Shown here: piece by piece, positions 25,335 to 33,608 of the stretch
Layout: the number at the start of each line of letters is the position of its first letter
How positions within the stretch are numbered: position 1 is the first letter of the stretch
Assembly (NCBI GenBank): GCA_027452145.1
Contig: DAIDHB010000142.1
Coordinates: 1-46,412, forward strand
Length of the DNA stretch: 46,412 nucleotides
Direction: 5' to 3'
Source of the DNA: Planctomycetales bacterium
GTDB lineage: Bacteria; Planctomycetota; Planctomycetia; Isosphaerales; Isosphaeraceae
Translations under genes and position numbers: made by a program
Notes under the pieces: model-generated
Database searches by the model: none
Seen by the model: only the letters and a program-made list of their open reading frames with translations
Told to the model about the DNA's origin: nothing

Positions 25335-25408
25335 GGCGAACCGGCGACGTGAGTCGCCGGGTCAGGCCTGAAGAGAAATCACCCGGCGACTCACGTCGCC
25401 GGTTCGCC
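25335..25408. repeat. R3 element, perfect 28-bp inverted arms
   Basis: Left arm 25335-25362 and right arm 25381-25408 are exact reverse complements, each itself containing the 8-bp CCGGCGAC/GTCGCCGG hairpin. Spacer of 18 bases. It ends 42 bases before the glycosidase start, so unlike other copies it lies at a promoter or leader region. Confidence 0.85.
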
Positions 25409-25450
25409 AGGACGTATGACCGACTTTCCTGACATCGAAGGAACCACTCC

Positions 25451-26629
25451 ATGAAGCGACGATTCGACCTGGCCCTGTTGACCGTACTGGCGCTCATCCT
25501 GGGCGCCGCCGACTTGCACTCGCCGCGGGCGGCCCGAGGTCAGGAGGCCGCATCGTCCTCCGCTCCCGCGACCGCGCCGGGGCGCTGGACGCGGGAACGG
25601 GCCGCGGCCTGGGCCCGCGAGCACCCTTGGCTCGTCGGGTGTAACTACATCCCCAGCACGGCGATCAACCAGCTCGAGATGTGGCAGGCGGAGACCTTCG
25701 ACGAGGCCGCGATCGACCGCGAGCTGGGATGGGCCGAGGGCCTGGGGTTCAACAGCGTCCGCGTGTTCCTCCACGATTTGCTCTGGCAGCAGGATGCCCC
25801 GGGTTTCCTGGCGCGGATGGACAGGTTCCTCCAGATCGCCGACCGGCACAAAATCGGCGTGGTCTTCGTCGTCTTTGACGCCGTGTGGGATCCTGCGCCG
25901 GAGCTGGGCAAGCAGCGCGCGCCGAAGCCGGGCCTGCACAACTCGGGCTGGGTCCAGAGCCCCGGGGCGCGGATCCTCGGCGACCGGGCGCGGCACGACT
26001 CGCTGAAGCCCTATGTCACCGGCGTGATCGGCAAGTTCCGCGACGATCGCCGCATCCACGCCTGGGACCTGTTCAACGAGCCGGATAACACCAACGGCAA
26101 CAGCTACGGCCGCCTGGAGCCGAAGGGGAAGCCCGAGCTGGCGCTGGCGCTGCTGGAGAAAACCTTTTCCTGGGCGCGCGAGGCCAATCCCTCGCAGCCG
26201 TTGACCGCGGGCGTCTGGATCGGCCGGCTGGACGATCCCGAGAAGCTCTCGCCGGCGAATCGCTTCATGCTGGATCACTCCGACGTCATCAGCTTCCACA
26301 ACTATCGCCCGCTGGCCGAGCTGAAGAAGGACGTCGAATCGCTAAAGCGCTACGGCCGCCCGATCCTCTGCACCGAGTACATGGCGCGGCCGATGGGCAG
26401 CCGGTTCGACCCGATGCTGCCCTATTTCCAGAAAGAGCATGTGGGCGCGTATAACTGGGGATTCGTGGCGGGCAAGTCGCAGACGATCTACCCGTGGGAC
26501 TCGTGGCAGAAGCCGTATGCCTCGGAGCCGCCCGTGTGGTTCCACGACATCTTCCGCGCGGACGGGACGCCGTACATCGCCTCGGAGGTGGAGTTCATCC
26601 GGAAGGTGACGGGCAAGGCCGCGCCATGA
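25451..26629 (+). CDS. GH5-like secreted glycoside hydrolase
   Basis: 392 residues with a signal peptide (about 1-30, LALLTVLALILGAADL core). The (beta/alpha)8 fold is indicated by the start WLVGCNYIPSTAINQLEMWQ (about 60-79), GFNSVRVFLHDLLW, then the acid/base motif WDLFNEPDN with E210 and the nucleophile strand ILCTEYMARP with E309. These two glutamates at the ends of strands 4 and 7 are the clan A arrangement. Members with the GCNYIPSTA start are often labelled cellulase or xylanase by similarity, but the substrate is unproven. The stop codon overlaps the next gene's start (ATGA), so the two are translationally coupled. Confidence 0.85.
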   Translation: MKRRFDLALLTVLALILGAADLHSPRAARGQEAASSSAPATAPGRWTRERAAAWAREHPWLVGCNYIPSTAINQLEMWQAETFDEAAIDRELGWAEGLGFNSVRVFLHDLLWQQDAPGFLARMDRFLQIADRHKIGVVFVVFDAVWDPAPELGKQRAPKPGLHNSGWVQSPGARILGDRARHDSLKPYVTGVIGKFRDDRRIHAWDLFNEPDNTNGNSYGRLEPKGKPELALALLEKTFSWAREANPSQPLTAGVWIGRLDDPEKLSPANRFMLDHSDVISFHNYRPLAELKKDVESLKRYGRPILCTEYMARPMGSRFDPMLPYFQKEHVGAYNWGFVAGKSQTIYPWDSWQKPYASEPPVWFHDIFRADGTPYIASEVEFIRKVTGKAAP

Positions 26630-27813
26630 GCCGCGACATCCGCCCGCTGGAGCCCAGGGACCTCGCCGAGCTGAGCCGGTTCCTCACCGCCGGTTTCCAC
26701 GCGGACCCGGACGCCGATTTCGCCGCGCCCGAGGTGCTGCGGTGGAAGTACCTGGGCGCGGAGTCGCGCAGTCCGCCGAACCTGTCCCCGAATCGGGAGG
26801 GCGAGGCTCCTGCCGAGCCTGAGAATCCGGCTCGCCGGGAGGCTCGCCCTCCCGAAGAGACCGAGGCGGGCGGAGGGGAGGGTGCGACTCCTGCCGGGCC
26901 GAAGCCCCTTAGCTACGTCGCTCTGGACGAATCGGGCCGGATCATCGGGCACCTGGGCCTGTGCCGGACGGCCTTCGAGGGTCGGGCGCTCGAGGCCGCG
27001 GGCGGGCGGGTGGAGACGATCCACATCATCGACTGGCTGGGCTCGCCCGGGGCCCGGGCGGTCGGCATGAGCCTGATGCGCCGGGCGCATCAAGGGGTGC
27101 CGACGCAGTTCGGCCTGGGGGTCAGTCCGTCGGCCCTGGTCGTCGGCGAGCGGGCCGGCTACGACCTGCGGAGCCTGGTCCCGGTGTACACGCGAGTCCT
27201 GCGCCCCGGCTACTGGCTGCGCGTCGGGGGATTGAACCTGCCGAGGCGCGCGCTGGGCCTGGTGCGCGACACGATCGGCCGGCTCCGGGCGCCGGGGATC
27301 GGGCGAGGTTCGGTGCCTCGTCTCCAGATGCTGTCGGTCGAGCGATTCGGCGACGAGATCGCGCCGATCGTCCGGGCGGCCGGCGAGCACGCCGTATTTA
27401 CCTCACGGGATCCGGCGCGTCTGAACGATTTCCTGGCGTTTCCGCGCCAGCACATGACGGGATGGCACTTCCGTGATGATTCGGGTGCGCTCCGCGGGTT
27501 TGCGTTGCTCAACGTGATCCCGCGGGACCGCGGCCGGACGCGGATCGGCAAGGTCGTCGATTGCCTGCTCGACGATACCGAGGTTTCGCGCTGGCAGGCC
27601 GCGTTTACCGCGATTGTGCGCGAACTCGGCCGCCAGGGTGCCGACATCGTGCAGGCGTATGCGAGCACGCCCTGGTCGGCCGAGGCGCTCCGCCGGTGCG
27701 GGTTCGTCTCGCGGTATTCGGTGAAGTTCCACATCCGCGACCGCCGGGGTCTTGTTCCGCACGGGCCGGCGTTTCACCTCACGCCGCTGGAGGGGGATTA
27801 TGGGTATACGTGA
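26626..27813 (+). CDS. GNAT-like acyltransferase coupled to the glycosidase gene
   Basis: 395 residues. The first part (IRPLEPRDLAELSRFLTAGF) and the segments PLSYVALDESGRIIGHLGLC and PGARAVGMSLMRRA read as an N-acetyltransferase-like domain; the C-terminal half (MTGWHFRDDSGALRGFALLN, then RIGKVVDCLLDD and WSAEALRRCGFVSRYSVKFH) looks like a second such domain, so a double-GNAT arrangement. Proteins like this occur in polysaccharide loci, but the substrate is unknown. The start ATG at 26626 overlaps the upstream stop by four bases. Odd feature: residues about 52-88 are encoded by an inserted palindromic repeat in frame, giving a low-complexity NREGEAPAEP segment between strands of the first domain. 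Confidence 0.75.
   Translation: MSRDIRPLEPRDLAELSRFLTAGFHADPDADFAAPEVLRWKYLGAESRSPPNLSPNREGEAPAEPENPARREARPPEETEAGGGEGATPAGPKPLSYVALDESGRIIGHLGLCRTAFEGRALEAAGGRVETIHIIDWLGSPGARAVGMSLMRRAHQGVPTQFGLGVSPSALVVGERAGYDLRSLVPVYTRVLRPGYWLRVGGLNLPRRALGLVRDTIGRLRAPGIGRGSVPRLQMLSVERFGDEIAPIVRAAGEHAVFTSRDPARLNDFLAFPRQHMTGWHFRDDSGALRGFALLNVIPRDRGRTRIGKVVDCLLDDTEVSRWQAAFTAIVRELGRQGADIVQAYASTPWSAEALRRCGFVSRYSVKFHIRDRRGLVPHGPAFHLTPLEGDYGYT
26795..26853 (+). repeat. Palindromic repeat (family R5) inserted in frame within a coding sequence
   Basis: Arms 26795-26819 and 26829-26853 are reverse complements at 22 of 25 positions (GGGAGGGCGAG at the outer ends), with a 9-base spacer. It encodes REGEAPAEPENPARREARPP. 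Peptides of the GEAPAEP...REARPP kind are, from memory, scattered through planctomycete proteins, consistent with a mobile repeat tolerated in frame. Confidence 0.8.
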
Positions 27814-27931
27814 GGTGGTGGAGTGATCCGGTGGCGTCCTCGCCGGCGCGTGCGGGGTTCGGTAAGATCAAGGGAGAAGCCTGTTTGCCGTCGTGTTTTC
27901 ATCTTCGGGGACTTGAGCCGAGCGTCTTTCC

Positions 27932-29530
27932 ATGCCGAATGGCCACTATCCCGGGCCGCTCCATCCCGAGCGGACACGACGGAGCGGTTACGAGTATTTC
28001 TTCCACGACAAGCACCACAACGCCGGATATTCGGAGCACGCCCGGTGGCTACCCGAGATGACTCACGATGAGGAGTTCGCCGTCTTCGACATGGGCGACT
28101 TCCACGATCTCTCCAACGAGAAGGGGGATCTTTATGGCCTTCGCCTTTCGGAGGGCAGAGTCATGGCCCTGGGGACACGCGATGAGCAGGTCGCCGAATT
28201 CCCCGTGGCTCAGGCGGGCCACGCCTGGCACGGCTACCCGGTCTGGCCGATCATGAGGCTGGATCAAGATCGGCGCCGACGCAAGTCTCCTGCACCTCTC
28301 AAAGTACTGGCGAAGATGCGAGACGCGGGCTTGATCACCGAGTCCAGACGAAAGCGGCTGGGCCAGGGGGAAGTCGATATGACTCGCATTCCGAGAAATG
28401 TTATCAAGCCGCAGTGGGAGACGAGCTGGGTCGGCGATTGTCCCTGGACGCGTACTCGGTGCTTCGGCTCGGAGGATGGCCGCTTTATCATCGAGTCGCC
28501 AGGTTCACAGGATCTCGGCGACGGGAATGTGGTGTCCGTCGTATTCGCGCCGACAATCTCCTACACCATCGCCTCCGACACGATTAACGACATCGCATTC
28601 TCAGGGGATCTCTTCGCCGCCAGCTCCCGGAACGAGATCGTCGTCGGCCGGCGGATCGGTCCCGATATCAGCCGCCTCGTCGGCTATTCGCACCCGTCTA
28701 TTGGGGGTGCTCACGGCGTTCTCGCCGGGCGCCCGGGGGTATTCCTGGCCCCGATCGCCGATCAAGGTCTCCTGATCCTGGAGGTCTCGGGCGAGAAGGT
28801 CAGCGTCCGGATCAGTTCTCCGCCGGAGGCGCCCTTCAACTTCTACCGGCTGGTTCGCCTCGGGGATGCGGGGAGCACCGATGCCTTCGCGGCGGCCGGA
28901 CGGCGTGACGGTCTGCTGGCCCTCGACCTGGACGGCGAGTCGAATCCACGTTCGGCGATTCATCATCGCTTCGAGGGTCATGACATCGTCGACGTCTGCT
29001 CGCTGGGCGACGCGGCGTTTCCGTTCGCCGCGGCCTGCGTCAGCCGCGACTGCGTCCTTTTCCTGAGCCGGAATGTGCTCGAGGAAAATGAGCCCGTGGC
29101 CTTCAGCCTGGGGGATCTCCGGGAGGACACCGCGTACACTCTCCTCTCGGCCGGGGGGCATCTCTTCCTGCTCACGGACGAGAATCTCGTCGTCATCCCA
29201 CGGCTCGCCTCACGCTTTCTCGACGGGGAGAGGCTCGGTCCAGAGCTGGAGGCGGGCGTGCTGCGCGTCGATCCCGCCAATGCCTATCTCCTGCGGGACG
29301 AGGTCATCCTGCTGCTCGAAGAGTCAAGCGTGAGCGAGTATCGGATTGCGGATCTCGTGGGGATCGGCGCCGGGGATCATTCCCAGTCGGGCGGGGCCGG
29401 TAATGGACCGATCGGGAGCGAGAGTGCAGAGGAGGTCTGTTGCGAGGTGCGGCGTCTCGCCGTATCCGCCGTCGAGACCGGATGGCAGCCCAGCATTGAG
29501 CGAGCCCTGGTCAGGAACCCGGCGGCGTGA
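27932..29530 (+). CDS. Large protein of unknown function, possible beta-propeller
   Basis: 532 residues; family not recognised. The N-terminal ~65 residues (GYEYFFHDKHHNAGYSEHAR, EEFAVFDMGDFHDL) are His/Asp/aromatic-rich. Then comes a helical basic stretch (about 100-150). From about 165 to 480 the sequence is a succession of short beta-rich units (IAFSGDLFAASSRNEIVVG, GRPGVFLAPIADQGLLILE, SAGGHLFLLTDENLVVIPR), which suggests a propeller of five to seven blades. No signal peptide, membrane helix or catalytic motif is seen. ATG at 27932 is the first start that includes the N-terminal block; the ribosome binding site is weak. It ends 50-odd bases before a cluster of large palindromes. Confidence 0.6.
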   Translation: MPNGHYPGPLHPERTRRSGYEYFFHDKHHNAGYSEHARWLPEMTHDEEFAVFDMGDFHDLSNEKGDLYGLRLSEGRVMALGTRDEQVAEFPVAQAGHAWHGYPVWPIMRLDQDRRRRKSPAPLKVLAKMRDAGLITESRRKRLGQGEVDMTRIPRNVIKPQWETSWVGDCPWTRTRCFGSEDGRFIIESPGSQDLGDGNVVSVVFAPTISYTIASDTINDIAFSGDLFAASSRNEIVVGRRIGPDISRLVGYSHPSIGGAHGVLAGRPGVFLAPIADQGLLILEVSGEKVSVRISSPPEAPFNFYRLVRLGDAGSTDAFAAAGRRDGLLALDLDGESNPRSAIHHRFEGHDIVDVCSLGDAAFPFAAACVSRDCVLFLSRNVLEENEPVAFSLGDLREDTAYTLLSAGGHLFLLTDENLVVIPRLASRFLDGERLGPELEAGVLRVDPANAYLLRDEVILLLEESSVSEYRIADLVGIGAGDHSQSGGAGNGPIGSESAEEVCCEVRRLAVSAVETGWQPSIERALVRNPAA

Positions 29531-29550
29531 GCCGGCGCGTACCGGACCGA

Positions 29551-29643
29551 GGCGAACCGTCGACGTGAGCCGCCGGTTTCAAGTAGGTCGGGCAGTCTTG
29601 CCCGACGCTCAGGCGCCGTCGGGCAAGACTGCCCGACCTACTT
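29551..29643. repeat. R3-like palindrome plus perfect 27-bp inverted repeat (family R6)
   Basis: A degenerate R3 copy (29551-29578) is followed by arms 29581-29607 and 29617-29643 that are perfect reverse complements separated by nine bases. Each arm also contains GTCGGGCA-GTCT-TGCCCGAC. It lies in the convergent gap after the 27932-29530 gene. Confidence 0.8.
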
Positions 29644-29756
29644 TCATGCCGGCGTCATCACTGCGAGAGCGCATTGCCGATGGGTGGCTCACGGAGGGGC
29701 CGGGCCGACCAGGAGTGCGTGCCGGAAGGGCCCGGAGCCCCCGTCAGGGGGCGATC

Positions 29757-29939
29757 GGACGTAGCCGGGGGGCGTCAGCCCCCCGGGCTCGGATCGCGGC
29801 ACCACACCTCGAATCCTCGCGACGGACCCTCCCGGCCGCGACCCCGCCGCGCGGGGTCGCGGCCGGGAGGGTGACATGATGGCGGGGAGATGAGGGTTCG
29901 TCTGGGGTTCCGGGGGGCTGACGCCCCCCGGCTACGTCC
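29757..29939. repeat. 183-bp MITE-like element with 30-bp terminal inverted repeats and a central hairpin
   Basis: The ends 29757-29786 and 29910-29939 are exact 30-bp reverse complements, starting GGACGTAGCC and containing GGGGGGC-GTCA-GCCCCCC. In the middle 29827-29845 pairs perfectly with 29853-29871 (19-bp stem). No coding frame. It has the form of a non-autonomous mobile element and separates two convergent genes. Confidence 0.85.
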
Positions 29940-30015
29940 TGGCGCCCACTTCGTGGGCTCCCGGGACGGACTCTGACCTCCATCTCTCGCCCGTGTGCCA
30001 CGCAACGGCACTGCG

Positions 30016-32268
30016 CTACCCCACCGGCTCGTCCAGGATCGCGCGGCAGCGGCGGAGGTGGGGCTCCTGGCGGCTGGTGTAGCGGGCGCCGCGGAGATCC
30101 ACGAGGTAGAAGTCCACGTCGCGGAGGTCGGCGCCGCGGAGATCCACCTCGCGCAGATTGGCCTTGCGAATCTCCTCGGGCGGTTTCACGTGGCGGTCGA
30201 GGTCGGCGTCGTCGTCGGTGTAGAACCCCGTGCGGCTCCCCTCGCAGGCGATCGGGCTGTCGAGCTTGCCGCTGCGCGTCGAGCCCAGGTGGAAGCTGGC
30301 GCCGCGGAGGTCCGCGTCGCGGAGGTTGGCGCCCCGCCAGCTCACCTCGGCCAGGCGGGCGAAACGCAGCTCGGCGCCCTGGAAGTTCGCGCCGGGCATC
30401 CGCGCGCCGGTCAGATCCGCGCGGTTGAGCTTCGCGTCGTGGAAGTCGACGCCGGGCAGTTCCATGCCTTCGAGGTCGCAGCCGCGGAGGTCCGCGCCGC
30501 CGAACCGGGCGCCGTCGAACCGGGCCAGGCGCAGGGGCAGCTCCCTCAGAAGGGCGTCGTCGAGGCTGGCGCCGGAGAAGTCGGCGCCGTCGATCCGCGC
30601 GCCGAGCAGCCAGGCCCGCCACAGCCTGGCACGGGTCAGACTGGCGCCCTGGAGATTCGCCCGGCTCAGTACGGCGCTCGAGGCATCGGCGTGGGACAGG
30701 TTGGCGCGGGTCAGGTCGGCGTCGCTGGCGCCCGCGTGTTTCAGGTTCGCGCGGGTCAGGTCGGCACCCGAGAGGACGGCATTGCGGGCGTCGGCCTTCT
30801 CGAGGCTGGCCCAGCGGAGGTCGGCCCGGGACAGGTCGGCCGAGCGGAGGTCGGCGCCGGCGAGGTCCACGCCCGACCATTTTGCGCCGGTGAGATAGGC
30901 GCCCTGGAGGTTCGGCCGCCCGCCGGGCTCGGGCCGCCAGTCGGGCGAGGCGGCGCACAGCAGGCTGGCGGCCATCGGGTGCAGCCCGCGATGCCGGGGC
31001 TTCATCCAGCCGGTCAGGACGTCGATCGCCGCGGGCTTGCCGACGAGCCGGCCCGCGACCTCGCGGATCAGCTCGCGGGTGTGGCGGCCGGCCAGCGCCG
31101 GGTCCGCGCGCCCGGCCTCGACGATCGCCGCGATCCGGTCGGCGGCGACCATCAGGACCGTGGGTCGGTGGCGGATCAGGCGGGCCACGTGATCCGGCAG
31201 CGGTTTTCCGCGAACCTCCGATAGGATGTCCGTTTGCCGGCGCACGGCCGCCAGGCAGAGGGTCTCGACCCGCCGGCGCAGGCCGTCGTCGGTGCCGAGC
31301 CGGTCCGCCAGCTCGAGGCGCATCGCCTCGTGCGCGTCGGCGATCGACCGGTCGCGCGCCATCCGGTCCAGCACGATCGCGGCCAGCTCGGGGATGCCGC
31401 CCAGGTACGAGAAATCGCCCGACTGCCCCAGCCGGGCCATCACCGAGGCGCAGGCGTCGCGGTGGGCCGCCAGCAGGTACTCGATCGCGTCGTCCTGGTC
31501 CCAGGGCGCCAGGCGATAGGTCTCCACCCGGTCTGCCGGGATGCCGAGCTCCCGGGTGATGGCCGCCAGGGTCGCCGGGTCGAAGCGCGCCCCCGGGCCC
31601 GAGGCGAAGATCACGATCAGCGCATCGGGGCCGGCCGGGGTGAACTTGACCAGGCGGAGGTCGTCGGCCTGCCGGCTCCCGAACAGCCGGACCCGCTCGC
31701 GCGCCCAGGGCGGGAGCACGGCCGCCACGTGGAGCATCGCGGTCCTCCTGCCCCATCCGGGCTCGCCCACGACCACGAGCAGCCCGCCGCCGCCTTCCTC
31801 GATCCGCTCGCCCAGCTCGTCGTCCAGCCGGATGGCCTCGCCGGTCCGTGGCGAGATCACCCGCGGGCGCACGGCCGCGGGCCGCTCGGCCGCGTCGGCC
31901 ACGGATTGCGGTCGCGGGTCCGCCGGCTCGTGATGCTCGGCCGCCTGCCGCTCGAAGTCGAGGTCGCGGCCGTCGTCGAGCCAGGCATCCCACAGCCGGG
32001 CGGCCGGCTCGGCCGGATCGATCGGCCCGGGCGGCGAGGCCGCCGCGCCCGGCCGCCATACGCCGCGACCCAGTCCGACGAACAGGCCCGCGATCGCGCC
32101 CAGGCCGGCCGCCCCGACGTATCGACCGGGACCGCCGCCGCCCGCGAACCGGGCTGCCGCCCCTGTTGCGATCAGGCCGATCAACAGCCCGGATGCCACG
32201 AATAACCCCAGGCGCGGGAAGACCTCCCGCCGGCCCTCGCCGCTCGCCGCGTGCGTCATGACCGCCAT
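30016..32268 (-). CDS. Membrane-anchored P-loop-like protein with pentapeptide-repeat C-terminus
   Basis: 750 residues; ATG at 32268 with AGGAGG nine or so bases upstream. Two hydrophobic segments (about 20-40 and 50-66) anchor it. A Pro/Ala linker precedes a domain with GEPGWGRRT at 168-176, which aligns with a Walker A loop in which the invariant Lys is Arg; DALIVIFASG follows at about 218-227. Helical parts (about 290-445) resemble the helical regions of STAND/NACHT-type ATPases. Residues about 452-740 are pentapeptide repeats (A(D/N)LxxA, e.g. GADLRSADLSRADLR), forming a right-handed beta-helix. P-loop domains fused to pentapeptide repeats are known signalling or defence-like proteins; here ATP hydrolysis may be lost. 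Substrate or partner unknown. Confidence 0.75.
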   Translation of the reverse strand: MAVMTHAASGEGRREVFPRLGLFVASGLLIGLIATGAAARFAGGGGPGRYVGAAGLGAIAGLFVGLGRGVWRPGAAASPPGPIDPAEPAARLWDAWLDDGRDLDFERQAAEHHEPADPRPQSVADAAERPAAVRPRVISPRTGEAIRLDDELGERIEEGGGGLLVVVGEPGWGRRTAMLHVAAVLPPWARERVRLFGSRQADDLRLVKFTPAGPDALIVIFASGPGARFDPATLAAITRELGIPADRVETYRLAPWDQDDAIEYLLAAHRDACASVMARLGQSGDFSYLGGIPELAAIVLDRMARDRSIADAHEAMRLELADRLGTDDGLRRRVETLCLAAVRRQTDILSEVRGKPLPDHVARLIRHRPTVLMVAADRIAAIVEAGRADPALAGRHTRELIREVAGRLVGKPAAIDVLTGWMKPRHRGLHPMAASLLCAASPDWRPEPGGRPNLQGAYLTGAKWSGVDLAGADLRSADLSRADLRWASLEKADARNAVLSGADLTRANLKHAGASDADLTRANLSHADASSAVLSRANLQGASLTRARLWRAWLLGARIDGADFSGASLDDALLRELPLRLARFDGARFGGADLRGCDLEGMELPGVDFHDAKLNRADLTGARMPGANFQGAELRFARLAEVSWRGANLRDADLRGASFHLGSTRSGKLDSPIACEGSRTGFYTDDDADLDRHVKPPEEIRKANLREVDLRGADLRDVDFYLVDLRGARYTSRQEPHLRRCRAILDEPVG

Positions 32269-32505
32269 CGTACGGCCCTCCTCCTGTCGCCCCGCGCCGC
32301 GCGCGGCGATCGCTCAAGATTCAGGCGTCGGGATTCGTCCGATCCCATAATGGACAGCATACTATGCAGTTATCGCCCGTCAGTAGTCCGTAGTCAGTCG
32401 TCAGCCCGGAAGGGGCGGCCGAGAAGCGCGGTGGCGTCGCGGCGGGGTCTGGCTTACGATCGTGGCCTGGGAGTGATCGCCGCGGGCCCTGGACGACTGG
32501 AAGCG

Positions 32506-33570
32506 ATGCAGAACAAGCGCGAATACCTCGCCCGAATCTTCGGCCGAATCGGGCTGGTCCGGATGATGGAGCGCCTGGGCGCCGCGCGGCCGGGGCTGGT
32601 CGTGCTGACCTACCACCGGATCGCCGAGCCGGGCGCGGACCCGTTTTACGACCCGGTCATCTCGGCGACGCCCGAATCGTTCCGCGCGCAGGCCGACTGG
32701 CTGGCGCGCGGCCCGCGGGTCCTGGGGCTCGATGAGGCCATTGAGCGCCTCACGTCGGCCGAGCCGTGGCGCGAGCCGGCCGTGCTCGTCACCTTCGACG
32801 ACGGCTACCGCGACAACTTCGACGTCGCGGCGCCCATCCTGCGCGAGCGCGGCATCCCCGCGACGTTCTTCCTGCCCACGGCGTTCCTCGAGGAGCCCCG
32901 GCTGCCGTGGTGGGACCGCGTCGCCTGCATCATCAAGCAGACGCGGGCGACTCGTCTCGAGCTGCCGCTGCGGCCCGAGGGGGAAGCGGATCGATCCGAC
33001 GAGCCGCCGGCCCTGACGATCGACCTGGCCGAGACACCTCGCCCCGCCGCGATCCGCGCGGTGATCGACGCCTTCCTGGGCGGGCGGATCGCCGACGAGT
33101 CGTGGTTCCTGGGGATGCTCGCCGAGCGCGCCGGGGTCGCGGACGATCCCTCGGCCATGGCCCGCGCGCTGTTCGCCGACTGGGACCAGGTCCGCCGCCT
33201 CACCAGCCCCGAGTCGGGCCTCGCGATCGGCTCGCACGGGCACAGCCACCGCCGGCTCGCGGGGCTGGATGACGAGGCGCAGCGGGCCGAGCTGGTCGGC
33301 TCGCGGCGGATTCTCGAAGACCGGCTCGGCCGGCGTGTCGAGGCGCTGGCGTATCCCTACGGCTGGCCGGGCTCGTTCGACGGTCGCACCCGGTTGATCG
33401 CCGCCGAGGCCGGGTATCGCGTTGCGTTTGCCTCGTACGAGGGGATCAACCGCCAGGGTTCGACGGATCGCTTCGCCGTCCGCCGGCTGGGCGTCGGCTC
33501 GGGCGATTCGTCGGGGTTGCTTCGCGCGCGGGTGGCGCTCCACGCGACGCTCGGGCGGTCGTTTCTGTGA
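32506..33570 (+). CDS. Polysaccharide deacetylase (NodB homology)
   Basis: 354 residues, cytoplasmic or peripheral as no signal peptide is visible. The NodB fold shows motif 1 TFDDGY with D98 and D99 (base and metal ligand), and motif 2 SHGHSH with H244 and H248 completing the metal site. Further motifs are YPYGWPG and a terminal strand. It removes acetyl groups from N-acetylated sugars, probably in an exopolysaccharide or lipid-linked glycan; a segment of about 100 residues between motifs 1 and 2 is longer than in minimal members, as in glycan-biosynthesis versions (PEP-CTERM/exopolysaccharide loci). ATG at 32506 gives the usual start RxLARIFGRIG-like segment; upstream codons belong to the divergent promoter region. 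It converges with the histidine kinase gene after 38 bases. Confidence 0.9.
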   Translation: MQNKREYLARIFGRIGLVRMMERLGAARPGLVVLTYHRIAEPGADPFYDPVISATPESFRAQADWLARGPRVLGLDEAIERLTSAEPWREPAVLVTFDDGYRDNFDVAAPILRERGIPATFFLPTAFLEEPRLPWWDRVACIIKQTRATRLELPLRPEGEADRSDEPPALTIDLAETPRPAAIRAVIDAFLGGRIADESWFLGMLAERAGVADDPSAMARALFADWDQVRRLTSPESGLAIGSHGHSHRRLAGLDDEAQRAELVGSRRILEDRLGRRVEALAYPYGWPGSFDGRTRLIAAEAGYRVAFASYEGINRQGSTDRFAVRRLGVGSGDSSGLLRARVALHATLGRSFL

Positions 33571-33608
33571 GGTTTCTCGGCCCTGGGTACGGGACGCGAG
33601 CGATCGGC

